22,446 bases of DNA from JADKCL01 sp031415375 (GTDB lineage: Bacteria; Bacteroidota; Bacteroidia; J057; JADKCL01), in assembly GCA_031415375.1 (NCBI GenBank), contig JANORP010000022.1, positions 1 to 22,446 on the forward strand, in the 5' to 3' direction. The translations under genes were made by a program, and so were the position numbers. Each line of letters starts with the position of its first letter. The stretch's first letter is position 1. The notes below the pieces were generated by a model. The model was not told the DNA's origin, made no database searches, and saw only the letters and a list, made by a program, of their open reading frames with translations. This document shows positions 6,017-13,166 of the stretch, one piece after another.

Positions 6017-7597
6017 ATGACGTTTGAAAAATTAGAGATTATTCAGCCCATTTTGGATGCATTGCATGATTTGGGCTATGACAAACCAACTCCGATTCAG
6101 GCACAAGCCATTCCGCTGCTGCTCCAAGGGCGCGACTTGCTCGGCTGTGCACAAACTGGAACCGGAAAAACCTGCGCCTTCGTGGTCCCCATCTTGCAGT
6201 TGATGCATGCCAGGGTTGATCTGAAGGACAGGCAAAAAAAGATCAAGGCCTTGATCGTCACGCCTACGCGTGAATTGGCCATTCAAATCGACGAAAGTAT
6301 CCGAGACTATGGCAAAAACCTGCAAGGCTTGCGCCACGCAGTGATTTTTGGCGGTGTGAAGCAAGGTGCGCAGACTCATGAGCTCCAAAAGGGATTGGAT
6401 ATTCTGGTAGCGACGCCAGGGCGCTTGCTCGATTTGATGCAGCAAGGGTTCATTCACCTGCAAAATGTGGAGTTTTTTGTGCTCGACGAGGCCGATCGCA
6501 TGCTAGACATGGGCTTCATCCACGACGTGCGCAAGATCATTGCCAAGCTACCTGCGCAACGGCAGTCACTCTATTTCAGTGCGACCTTGCCACAAGAAAT
6601 TGTGGAGCTGTCACAAAAAATCCTCAACAACCCCGCCAAAGTCTCTGTGACACCGCAAGCCACGACGGCCGAACGCGTGGAGCAAGGCGTCTATTTTGTC
6701 GATAAGGGCAATAAGAATGCGCTGCTGATGCACCTGTTGAAAAACAAGGAAATCACGCGCGCACTCGTCTTTTCCCGCACCAAGCATGGTGCCAACAAGG
6801 TGGTGAAGGTGCTCAACAAGGCAGGCGTAGGTGCAGAAGCGATCCATGGCAACAAGTCCCAAGCTGCACGTGTGGCAGCCTTGGAAGGCTTCAAGGCTGG
6901 CCGTCTGCGTGTACTCGTCGCCACTGACATCGCTGCCCGCGGCATCGACATCGACGACCTGAGCCACGTGATCCAATTTGACCTGCCCAATATCCCCGAG
7001 ACCTATGTGCATAGGATCGGCCGCACAGGTCGTGCAGGTGCAAGTGGCATCGCTTTGAGCTTCTGCGATGCCGAGGAGCGCATCTTCTTGCGTGATATCC
7101 AGCGCCTCATTCGCCTCGATGTACCTGTGGTAAGCAATCACCCATTCCCTCCTGGCACCAAGATGGAGCGCAGTGCTGAGATGGATGCCGCCGAGGCAGA
7201 AGTCGAGGCCGCCCGTGGTGGTCGTGGAGGCGGCTATGGCCAGCGTGGTCAGAGCCAAGGACAGGGTCAGCGCGAGCAAGCTCAGCGCCAGGCACCTCGC
7301 GTGCAAGAGCAGCGCAAACCTCAGGTCCAGCCTGCCTCACCTGCCCGCCCCAACCCTCAAGGTGCTGCCGATGGCCGCACCGAAGGCAGCTCAGCCAACC
7401 GCAACCGCAACCGCAACCGCAGGCGCAAGCCCAGCGGTGGGGGAGCTGGGCAAGGCCCTACTGACAACCATCAAAGTGGTGAGCGCCGTGAAAACAGCGC
7501 TCCACGTACTCCTAGCGTAGATCGTCCAGCACCCAAACCTGACCAAAATGGCGGCACACGCCCAGAAGGTTTCAGGGGCGGCATCTCTTGGGATTGA
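6017..7597 (+). CDS. rhlE: DEAD-box RNA helicase, RhlE type
   Basis: This 526-residue helicase has the complete motif set: Q motif PTPIQ 24-28, AQTGTGKT 45-52, PTREL 83-87, TPGR 133-136, DEAD 157-160, SAT 188-190, ATDIAARGID 302-311 and HRIGRTGRAG 332-341. The core (about 1-380) is RhlE-like and ends with the SNHPFPPGTKME segment. The C-terminal 130 residues are low-complexity, rich in Gly, Gln, Arg and Asn (RGGRGGGYG, NRNRNRNRRR), typical of RNA-binding tails of Bacteroidota RhlE proteins. It probably acts in rRNA maturation or RNA turnover. The ATG at 6017 sits just after a promoter and gives MTFEKLEII; 62 upstream in-frame codons are rejected. The gene diverges from the DeaD-type helicase. 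Confidence 0.93.
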   Translation: MTFEKLEIIQPILDALHDLGYDKPTPIQAQAIPLLLQGRDLLGCAQTGTGKTCAFVVPILQLMHARVDLKDRQKKIKALIVTPTRELAIQIDESIRDYGKNLQGLRHAVIFGGVKQGAQTHELQKGLDILVATPGRLLDLMQQGFIHLQNVEFFVLDEADRMLDMGFIHDVRKIIAKLPAQRQSLYFSATLPQEIVELSQKILNNPAKVSVTPQATTAERVEQGVYFVDKGNKNALLMHLLKNKEITRALVFSRTKHGANKVVKVLNKAGVGAEAIHGNKSQAARVAALEGFKAGRLRVLVATDIAARGIDIDDLSHVIQFDLPNIPETYVHRIGRTGRAGASGIALSFCDAEERIFLRDIQRLIRLDVPVVSNHPFPPGTKMERSAEMDAAEAEVEAARGGRGGGYGQRGQSQGQGQREQAQRQAPRVQEQRKPQVQPASPARPNPQGAADGRTEGSSANRNRNRNRRRKPSGGGAGQGPTDNHQSGERRENSAPRTPSVDRPAPKPDQNGGTRPEGFRGGISWD

Positions 7598-7620
7598 TTG
7601 CCTGAGTCTGTGATGAATTC

Positions 7621-7661
7621 AATCGGCCTATCTTGCACCTAGCAGGATAGGCCGATTTTTT
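7621..7661 (+). terminator. Terminator of the rhlE-like gene
   Basis: AATCGGCCTATCTTGC (7621-7636) pairs with 7642-7657, a 16-bp stem with one G-U pair and a 5-nt loop, followed by TTTTTT. It lies 24 nt after the stop codon. Confidence 0.92.
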
Positions 7662-7810
7662 ATGGAAGTCCTTGTTGATGCCCCGCCTTCATGGGCTTCG
7701 ACTAGCAGCCTTCGACCGGGTTGATCTCCAATTGCCTTGTGGAGCCGGGGCGGCAGAGCTAGCCGGCATTGCTGCTGTCGAATGGATGGAGCGAGGCGCC
7801 TGCGCTTCCA

Positions 7811-8647
7811 TCAAAAGCAGAGCTTGACGACAGGGTAGCAGACCATCAATGCCGCATACCCGATCCTCAATCGGTGATCGACGGCGCCATCGCGCGTGAC
7901 GCGCTCACGCGTGTAGCCGCCCATCACAGTGGCACTGAGACCGAGCGAGAACGACAGTGCAGGCGTAAATCTCCAATTGAGTCCCAGACCGCCGCCGCCC
8001 ATCACGCCCATGCCTGCAAAGGCTCGGCCCCGTGCTTGCGAGGTAACCAGCGACATCTGGTTGCCGATCGACGTCGCGATGGCGGCATTCACATCGTTGA
8101 GGGACACAAATAGCCCGCCGCGATATTCGGCATAGCCTCTGATACGGCCGAGGAGCGTGCGCTGGGTGAGGAAGTGTTGGCCGAGCATGAAGGTGAGTTC
8201 CATGCCGCCTTTGTTGTAGCGGTAGATTCCTGTGGCATTGCTCACCGATGCCTTGTCATGGGTGATGCCAAAGTAGATCGACCGACCCGTGCGCGTGTCG
8301 GTATGGCTCACATAATAGTAATTGGCTTGGTCAAATGTACCTTCGAGACCTTGAAAGGCCCTTTGATTGGGTTGCAGGGCATAGAGGCGAAATCCAGATG
8401 CAGCTCCAAATGCCTGGCCATCAAGCCGCATCTTGCCTGCGATTTGCGGGGTGCCGCCATGGTGGTACAAGGTGCCCCATTCCAGCGCATAGACATTGGC
8501 GACCTGCGGCGGCTCAGTTGCCGCATGACGAGGGCCTTTGGTGGGCGCAGGTAAAGGGGTGCTTTGTGCTTGGACGTTGGCCTGAAGCAAGAAGGCAATG
8601 ATGATCGCCCAGAGATATTGCCGTTGTTGTAAAGCGCCTATTGCCAT
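7811..8647 (-). CDS. Outer-membrane beta-barrel protein, unknown role
   Basis: This 278-residue secreted protein starts with a signal peptide: a hydrophobic YLWAIIIAFLLQA core, then AQA or similar cleavage near residue 28. The mature part alternates polar and hydrophobic residues and is rich in Gly, Tyr and aromatic strand ends. Examples are YYYVSHTDTRTGRSIYFGI, GYAEYRGGLFVSL and LSFSLGLSATVMGGYTRE. It ends in a terminal phenylalanine, as many barrel proteins do. No named family was recognised. The ATG at 8647 is preferred over a TTG at 8671, because it gives a compact signal peptide. It lies 68 nt after the DUF1835-fusion gene with no promoter match between, so the two may be co-transcribed. 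A porin-like or structural role is only inferred. Confidence 0.72.
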   Translation of the reverse strand: MAIGALQQRQYLWAIIIAFLLQANVQAQSTPLPAPTKGPRHAATEPPQVANVYALEWGTLYHHGGTPQIAGKMRLDGQAFGAASGFRLYALQPNQRAFQGLEGTFDQANYYYVSHTDTRTGRSIYFGITHDKASVSNATGIYRYNKGGMELTFMLGQHFLTQRTLLGRIRGYAEYRGGLFVSLNDVNAAIATSIGNQMSLVTSQARGRAFAGMGVMGGGGLGLNWRFTPALSFSLGLSATVMGGYTRERVTRDGAVDHRLRIGYAALMVCYPVVKLCF

Positions 8648-8715
8648 GTTGAATGGGTTGATAGCCTGCAAGTTGGCGAATTCGCAGTGAATTCAAGCCA
8701 TCTTTGCTGATGCGG

Positions 8716-10137
8716 CTAGGAATTTTGTGGCAACAGGGCCCGCACTTGCAGATCTCCAAAGCCATAGACACCAGCGCGTTGGATAAATTCCTGAAAAATA
8801 TCTTCAAACGCAGTCTTCCCCTCGGCTTGGATATCCCGCAGGATGCGCTCGGGTGCGCCGAGGCCATCGGCGTCGGGCTGTCTTAAGGCATGTGCAGCGA
8901 CGGCTTCGGATAGGCCGCGCCACTGCGGAGCAGTGGTATTGGCTAGGCGTGTGAGCTGGGGGAGGTCGTTTTGCTGGTAAGCTTGCCAGACGGCGCTGGC
9001 AAAGTCCAGGTCTCGGTCGATGAGCAAGATGCGTGCCTGCAAAGCCTCTGCGAGCAGGTCGAGGTCATGGTTTGCAAACCCAGTCCATCTTGTCCCTTCA
9101 GACTTGATGATAGGCAAGACTCTGAAAATGCGCCTTGTATGGCCCATCTGCACGAGCTGATCGATGAGAAACCATAGGTTGACTTGGCAAAACAGGTCGT
9201 CTTCAAACCAGAGGTTGATGTCGGCCTCGGGTGGTATGGTGGCTAGGCGCTGCAATTCGTGCATGACCCAGATTTGATACTTGTCTTTGCCAGCGGCATA
9301 AGCACTTTCTATAAATGCAGCTCTATGGGCAAAGAAATCCGCGCTACCTTGTACAGGGCCCACGACCATACATTCGCGCATCACGACGTGCTCGCCCGGG
9401 ACCTTGGCTGCCTCCATGGTAAGCCGCAGTGCATCACCGTTGAGTACATGCCACTGTGGGCCATACCCGCTCCATCGATCCTGCACCAGCACGATCGGGA
9501 AGCGCTCGCGCGGATCAAACAGCGCAGGCCATTGCCCGCGCAACAACTCTGCATAGACGATGCGCACACGGTCGGCCTCGACACCTGCCAGCTCCAGCGA
9601 TGGCCAATTGAGTGCAACGACACGCTGCACCCACTTGCCAAATGTCGGGTATTGGAATGCCCAAGCAATTTTCTCGACTTGGAAGCTCAGCAACATGCCG
9701 CCCCAAAAGAGTATCATGCCCAAAATCGGATAGATAAACTGCAAGATAAAGCCGATGAGCAGGCCCGCGCCCCAAAGGTACTGTGCCCATACTGGCATCC
9801 CCAACCGCGGCAGAATCCAATCGACCTCGCCTTGCAGTTGCTGCATCAATTGCTTGCGTCGCGAACTCAGCAATAGGGTCGGCATCGCAGTGGCATCAGT
9901 AATCTCTGCGGGATCGATCGCTAGGATAGAGGCCAAGGATTGGCGCAGCTCGTAAGTGATCACCATTTGTCCTTGTCGCCCAGCGTCGGGCGCTGCTTTG
10001 CACAAGGCTGCCAAGAGCAGTTCAGGATCGATGTCTCCCACGCGGAATTGCGCAGGCACCGTCACGCCAAATGCATCTTCCAATTCATGCAAGGCAGCAT
10101 TCCACTCCCAAGCCTCGATAGATATCGTCGGTGCCAT
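8716..10137 (-). CDS. Membrane-anchored DUF1835 fusion protein
   Basis: The 473-residue product has three parts. Residues 1-110 are soluble and acidic. Residues 118-152 hold two adjacent hydrophobic segments (YLWGAGLLIGFILQFIYPIL, then MILFWGGMLLSF), preceded by SSRRKQLMQQL. Such a module, a helical stretch plus a membrane hairpin, occurs from memory in unnamed Bacteroidota proteins. Residues 229-470 match DUF1835, with HVLNGDAL, PGEHVVMRECMVVGP, DFFAHRAAFI and INLWFEDDLFCQVNLWFL. DUF1835 has no established function known to me. I start at the ATG at 10137, because the frame further up (to 10254) contains the terminator of the neighbouring operon. The fusion would place DUF1835 at the inner membrane, probably on the cytosolic side. 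Confidence 0.78.
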   Translation of the reverse strand: MAPTISIEAWEWNAALHELEDAFGVTVPAQFRVGDIDPELLLAALCKAAPDAGRQGQMVITYELRQSLASILAIDPAEITDATAMPTLLLSSRRKQLMQQLQGEVDWILPRLGMPVWAQYLWGAGLLIGFILQFIYPILGMILFWGGMLLSFQVEKIAWAFQYPTFGKWVQRVVALNWPSLELAGVEADRVRIVYAELLRGQWPALFDPRERFPIVLVQDRWSGYGPQWHVLNGDALRLTMEAAKVPGEHVVMRECMVVGPVQGSADFFAHRAAFIESAYAAGKDKYQIWVMHELQRLATIPPEADINLWFEDDLFCQVNLWFLIDQLVQMGHTRRIFRVLPIIKSEGTRWTGFANHDLDLLAEALQARILLIDRDLDFASAVWQAYQQNDLPQLTRLANTTAPQWRGLSEAVAAHALRQPDADGLGAPERILRDIQAEGKTAFEDIFQEFIQRAGVYGFGDLQVRALLPQNS

Positions 10138-10140
10138 GCC

Positions 10141-10148
10141 CAAAGGTA
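10141..10148 (-). promoter_or_regulatory. Possible -7 element directly before the DUF1835 gene
   Basis: The minus strand reads TACCTTTG, ending three bases before the ATG at 10137. If used, transcription would begin at or just inside the start codon, implying a leaderless mRNA or a more distal start. No good -33 partner is present. Confidence 0.35.
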
Positions 10149-10192
10149 ATCTGCATTCACCAAAGCACCAGAATTCGCCCGAGATTCTCCCC

Positions 10193-10222
10193 AAAAACAA
10201 AACACCGTCGGGGGCGACGGTG
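10193..10222 (-). terminator. Terminator of the sigma/anti-sigma/barrel operon
   Basis: CACCGTCG (10203-10210) and CGACGGTG (10215-10222) form a perfect 8-bp stem with a GGGG loop. On the minus strand it is followed by TTTTGTTTTT. It lies about 100 nt after the stop codon at 10324. Confidence 0.85.
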
Positions 10223-10323
10223 CTTTGCATCAGTCTCAACCACTGATTATTCAAAAACGGGAATTACATTTCAAAGCGGACCGAGAGCTGCGATAGTACA
10301 TTGACTGCTCTAGGCCACGGCCA

Positions 10324-11214
10324 TTACATCATCCCAGTGAGCGCGATGCCAAAGTTGATGTTGTTGAAGCTGGGGCCTTGTCCTTCACGGAAGACCGGGC
10401 TCAGGGTATAGGTGCTGTAGAGTTCCAAATTGCCATAGCCGATCCTAGCAGTGACGCCATAGCGCATCGGGTTGAGGTTGAAGTCGTCTTTGAGGACGAC
10501 CTTGCCGCGCTCCTCGCTCTTCTGCTTGGTATTGGCAGCGAGGAAGAGGCCCGCAAATCCGCCGAGTGAGATGTGGAAGTTCTTTTTCGGATTGGTGGGA
10601 TTGGTCTGGAAGCAGAGCATGAGGGGGATCTGCGCATACCAAGTGTTGAGCTTATTTTTCTTAAAGCCCACGGAATCCTTGAGCATCGTCACATTGGGTT
10701 GGCCGGGAACCATGCTCACGTTGTTGCGAAACTGGTATTTGTTATTGTCAAAGGTGATGGCGGTGAGGAAGCTCACATGGCCTTTGAACATGTTGAAGTG
10801 GGTCGGCAGCACATGCAGGGCCAGGTTGGTCGAGCGAAGCGGGATGGTCTCAAAATTGCTTTGGGTGCTGGGGAGGTTCAGGCTGTTGTTGTACATCAGC
10901 CAGTTGGCACCGAGATCGACATTCAGCACGCCGACATCGACTGGGCGAATGGTTTTCTCTTCATTATCATCGTCACCATCTTCGTCGCCATCACCATCGG
11001 CACGGGTGGTGACTTGCACGTCTTTTTTGCCAGTGATAGAGTCGATGGTGATCGTGATCACCTTGTTGCCGACAATCACTTCGGTGGTGTCGTTCTGGCC
11101 CTCATTGTCGGTGTTTTGTACCGATTGGGCTTGGCCCCGCAGACCGATGAGGAGGAGTGCCATGGCTACAAACGTCGCCAGGGAGATGCTGTAGAAACTT
11201 ATATTCTTTTTCAT
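10324..11214 (-). CDS. Secreted outer-membrane beta-barrel (PorT-like), third gene of sigma operon
   Basis: This 296-residue protein has a signal peptide (MKKNISFYSI, hydrophobic core to about 25, GQAQ near 27-30). A short beta segment follows (VIVGNKVITITIDS). Residues 73-86 form an acidic tract (DGDGDEDGDDDNEE), possibly cation-binding. From about 90 on the sequence looks like an eight-stranded barrel of the outer-membrane-protein beta-barrel/PorT class, with GVLNVDLGANWLMYN, FHISLGGFAGLFL and NINFGIALTGMM. It begins 5 nt after the anti-sigma gene, so it is the last cistron. This order (ECF sigma, anti-sigma, secreted barrel) recurs in the phylum. The barrel may be a product of, or input to, the envelope signal that the pair controls; this is inference. 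Confidence 0.78.
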   Translation of the reverse strand: MKKNISFYSISLATFVAMALLLIGLRGQAQSVQNTDNEGQNDTTEVIVGNKVITITIDSITGKKDVQVTTRADGDGDEDGDDDNEEKTIRPVDVGVLNVDLGANWLMYNNSLNLPSTQSNFETIPLRSTNLALHVLPTHFNMFKGHVSFLTAITFDNNKYQFRNNVSMVPGQPNVTMLKDSVGFKKNKLNTWYAQIPLMLCFQTNPTNPKKNFHISLGGFAGLFLAANTKQKSEERGKVVLKDDFNLNPMRYGVTARIGYGNLELYSTYTLSPVFREGQGPSFNNINFGIALTGMM

Positions 11215-11219
11215 AGGAT

Positions 11220-12026
11220 TCAGTTTTTGATAGTTCTAACTCTTTTGATTTTGAACAGGCCGAAATCGGCATTGAAGGCTGTGAGCTTCTGATCGTCTTG
11301 GTTCTTCTCTTCATAGCTGGCATTGAGACCGAGGAAAGTGTTGGCACCGTTGGTGATGGCTCCCAAGATGGCACCTGATTTCCTTTTGAGGTTGTCGGTC
11401 GTGATATCGTCACGGCCGGGGACCTTGTAGCTGCGCTTGGTGGATGCGCTGGCGATCGCGGTCTCTACACGCACTTCGGGGCGATTGAGCTCGGGGTTCT
11501 GCGGCACCCTTTGGTCAGGGGCATTGGGCGCTTGCAGTTCCAAGTTCTTGGGCGCATCGTGGTGCACGATTTCAATTTTGTTGTCCTCAGGCATGGGCAT
11601 CTGCTGCAGGGTTTTCAAGGAGTCCTGCTGCAGGGCTTTGGGCTTACGAGGGGCATTTGCAAACATCTGGTCTTTGCGACCGGGTAGTGTGTCGTGCAAT
11701 TGCTGCTCGTTTTGTGGCCCATGAGCCAAGTAGGTACCTTTTCTGCCTTCGCGGTCGGCTGGCTCGATCACGATGCGCTTGGCACGGTGCACCGCCATAC
11801 CATGGGGCAATGCTTTGTCGGAGGGCATGAGAAGGTAATAGCCCAGGCCCGTTGCACAAAGGAGTGCAATCGCAGCGGCGATACGCATGGGCCAATGGTT
11901 GCTTTGCGGTGGTCTGATCAGGCCCACCTCATTGCGCACACCTGCCCAGACTCTTGCAGAGGGTTCGTCTTCGAGCCCGCCGAGCTTGGCCTTGATGGCC
12001 TCGTCAAAATTGTTGTGCCGCTCCAT
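11220..12026 (-). CDS. Single-pass anti-sigma factor-like protein
   Basis: This 268-residue protein has a cytosolic N-terminus (NFDEAIKAKLGGLEDEPSARVWAGV, split by the conserved pattern FD-x-x-I-K-x-K-L ... P-x-x-V-W) that recurs in Bacteroidota anti-sigma proteins. One membrane helix follows at about 47-67 (PMRIAAAIALLCATGLGYYL), then a roughly 200-residue periplasmic region rich in Gln, Pro and Lys with little predicted fold. The C-terminal part includes GAILGAITNGANTFLGL and a basic tail. The start lies inside the 3' end of the sigma gene (23-nt overlap), a strong sign of coupled synthesis. It probably holds the sigma factor at the membrane until a signal releases it. No zinc-finger (HxxxCxxC) or FecR domain is seen. 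Confidence 0.75.
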   Translation of the reverse strand: MERHNNFDEAIKAKLGGLEDEPSARVWAGVRNEVGLIRPPQSNHWPMRIAAAIALLCATGLGYYLLMPSDKALPHGMAVHRAKRIVIEPADREGRKGTYLAHGPQNEQQLHDTLPGRKDQMFANAPRKPKALQQDSLKTLQQMPMPEDNKIEIVHHDAPKNLELQAPNAPDQRVPQNPELNRPEVRVETAIASASTKRSYKVPGRDDITTDNLKRKSGAILGAITNGANTFLGLNASYEEKNQDDQKLTAFNADFGLFKIKRVRTIKN

Positions 12027-12579
12027 AATTTTCTCGCGTCATTACTTTAATGCTCTCTTGCAGTGCCTGGCGAGCTCTCGCCAGTTGGGATTTTGAAGTC
12101 CCTTCAGTGATGTTCAATTGATCTGCGATCTCTTTGTGAGAGTAGCCTTCGATGGCATAGAGGTTGAAGACCGTGCGGTAGCCAAGGGGAAGAGCCTGCA
12201 CCAAGCGCAGGATTTCCTGCTCTCCCATGGCAGAGACGATGTCCCATCCTGAGTCGGTATTGGCAGCTTGCTCGATATCGACGACCGGATACATCGTCGA
12301 TTTCTTGCGGAGCTGTTCCAAAGCCGTGTTCACCATGACCCTTCTGATCCAACCTTCCAAAGAACCTTTGCTCTGAAAGCTGCCGATGTTTTTGAGCACC
12401 TTGACAAAGCCATCTTGCAAGATGTCTTCGGCAGTTTCACGGTCGGGGGCATAACGCAGACATACACCAAACATTTTCCGATAATATTTCGTGTACAAAG
12501 TCTCCTGGTGTTGCGGCTGTCCCTTGACACAACCTTGCACCATTCGCTCTTCTTCACTATGTCCCCCAAAAATTCCCAT
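12004..12579 (-). CDS. ECF-type RNA polymerase sigma factor
   Basis: This 191-residue protein is of normal length for ECF sigma factors. Region 2 spans about 25-95 (LYTKYYRKMFGVCLRYAPD, ETAEDILQDGFVKVLKNI, then GWIRRVMVNTALEQLRK). Region 4 spans about 120-175 (LPLGYRTVFNLYAIEGYSHKEIA, LNITEGTSKSQLARARQAL) and holds the DNA-binding helix-turn-helix. It recruits RNA polymerase to a specific promoter set. It heads an operon with an anti-sigma gene (overlapping) and a secreted barrel gene. The promoter upstream (12651-12679) is of housekeeping type, so constitutive transcription with post-translational control is likely. No autoregulatory promoter was identifiable. Confidence 0.92.
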   Translation of the reverse strand: MGIFGGHSEEERMVQGCVKGQPQHQETLYTKYYRKMFGVCLRYAPDRETAEDILQDGFVKVLKNIGSFQSKGSLEGWIRRVMVNTALEQLRKKSTMYPVVDIEQAANTDSGWDIVSAMGEQEILRLVQALPLGYRTVFNLYAIEGYSHKEIADQLNITEGTSKSQLARARQALQESIKVMTRENYGAAQQF

Positions 12580-12650
12580 TGAACATTTCCAAATACGACT
12601 CTAAGATGGCTGGTCTATCACTTTCGTTGCATGGGTGCTGTGAAATTTTT

Positions 12651-12679
12651 CAAAAATAATTTAATATATTGTAAATCAA
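12651..12679 (-). promoter_or_regulatory. Promoter of the ECF sigma operon
   Basis: Minus strand: TTG, 18 nt, TATTTTTG, matching the Bacteroidota TTG/TAnnTTTG promoter. Start of transcription would be near 12645, with a leader of about 65 nt. Confidence 0.75.
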
Positions 12680-12906
12680 TGCAGTAATTCTGTTGTACGA
12701 GGGCAACTTATGCCATTTAATTTGATTTTGGGTACAATTGACGCCTTCACTTGTCTGTGGAATCTTCACATTCGGTTGCCGAGGCGGTAGCGGAATGCGA
12801 TCGTCGGTGATGAGGTCCTTGGCGATGGCAGGGGCAGGACACAACAAATTCGGCAGCGAAGCAATTCGCCAAAGCGCACAGAGGCTCCCGCTTCAATATT
12901 GATGAC
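12680..12906. other. Intergenic stretch, no gene recognised
   Basis: Small frames on the minus strand are Cys/His/Arg-rich translations of low-order sequence and are not called. Nothing else identifiable was seen between the sigma promoter and the repeat block starting at 12907. Confidence 0.4.
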
Positions 12907-13081
12907 CCGTTCGTCGGGCCATGCCCGACGAACGGATTGCACTCGCTGTTGTGGGGCCGCGCCCGACCAACGGGTAGCATCGGTAGTCTCGATGGCCACT
13001 ACGGACGAAATTCCTAGCCAAATTGCTATTTTCAGATGCCATCGTTGACATCAGCTATCATCGATTTTAATGCGTTTGCCC
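12907..13081. repeat. Mosaic repeat: hairpin, unit A copy 3, unit B copy 2
   Basis: CCGTTCGTCGGGC (12907-12919) and its exact complement (12923-12935) form a 13-bp stem with a 3-nt loop. The right arm is the start of unit A (12923-12962), which runs with a two-base overlap into unit B (12961-13081). Unit B matches 152-272 at about 92 percent. At the left end of the window units A and B are separated by 37 extra nt, so the copies differ in architecture. Terminal inverted repeats and target duplications could not be shown. Confidence 0.85.
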
Positions 13082-13103
13082 TAACTCCAGGGGCATGGCG
13101 TGC

Positions 13104-13111
13104 TAGTTTTG
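13104..13111 (+). promoter_or_regulatory. Likely -7 element before the TPR gene
   Basis: TAGTTTTG matches TAnnTTTG and would give a leader of about 50 nt. The nearest upstream TTTG lies at 13075-13078 in the right end of unit B, 25 nt away, which is longer than usual. Confidence 0.45.
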
Positions 13112-13166
13112 GACGGAATTTTCGCTAATTTGGCCCTTTGAAAATAGCTGGTTTGAATTTCTTTGG

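Noticed and set aside
7698..7781. Imperfect inverted repeat TCGACTAGCAGC with GCTGCTGTCGA
   Set aside because: The arms differ by one base and are over 60 nt apart; there is no T run and no further copy, so it may be chance.
10138..10254. N-terminal extension of the DUF1835 fusion
   Set aside because: It would contain the terminator hairpin of the neighbouring operon and begins with a TTG; the ATG at 10137 is preferred.
12747..12999. Overlapping minus-strand ORFs of 77 codons
   Set aside because: They are in repeat-rich intergenic DNA, and their Cys/His/Arg-rich products look like non-coding translation.
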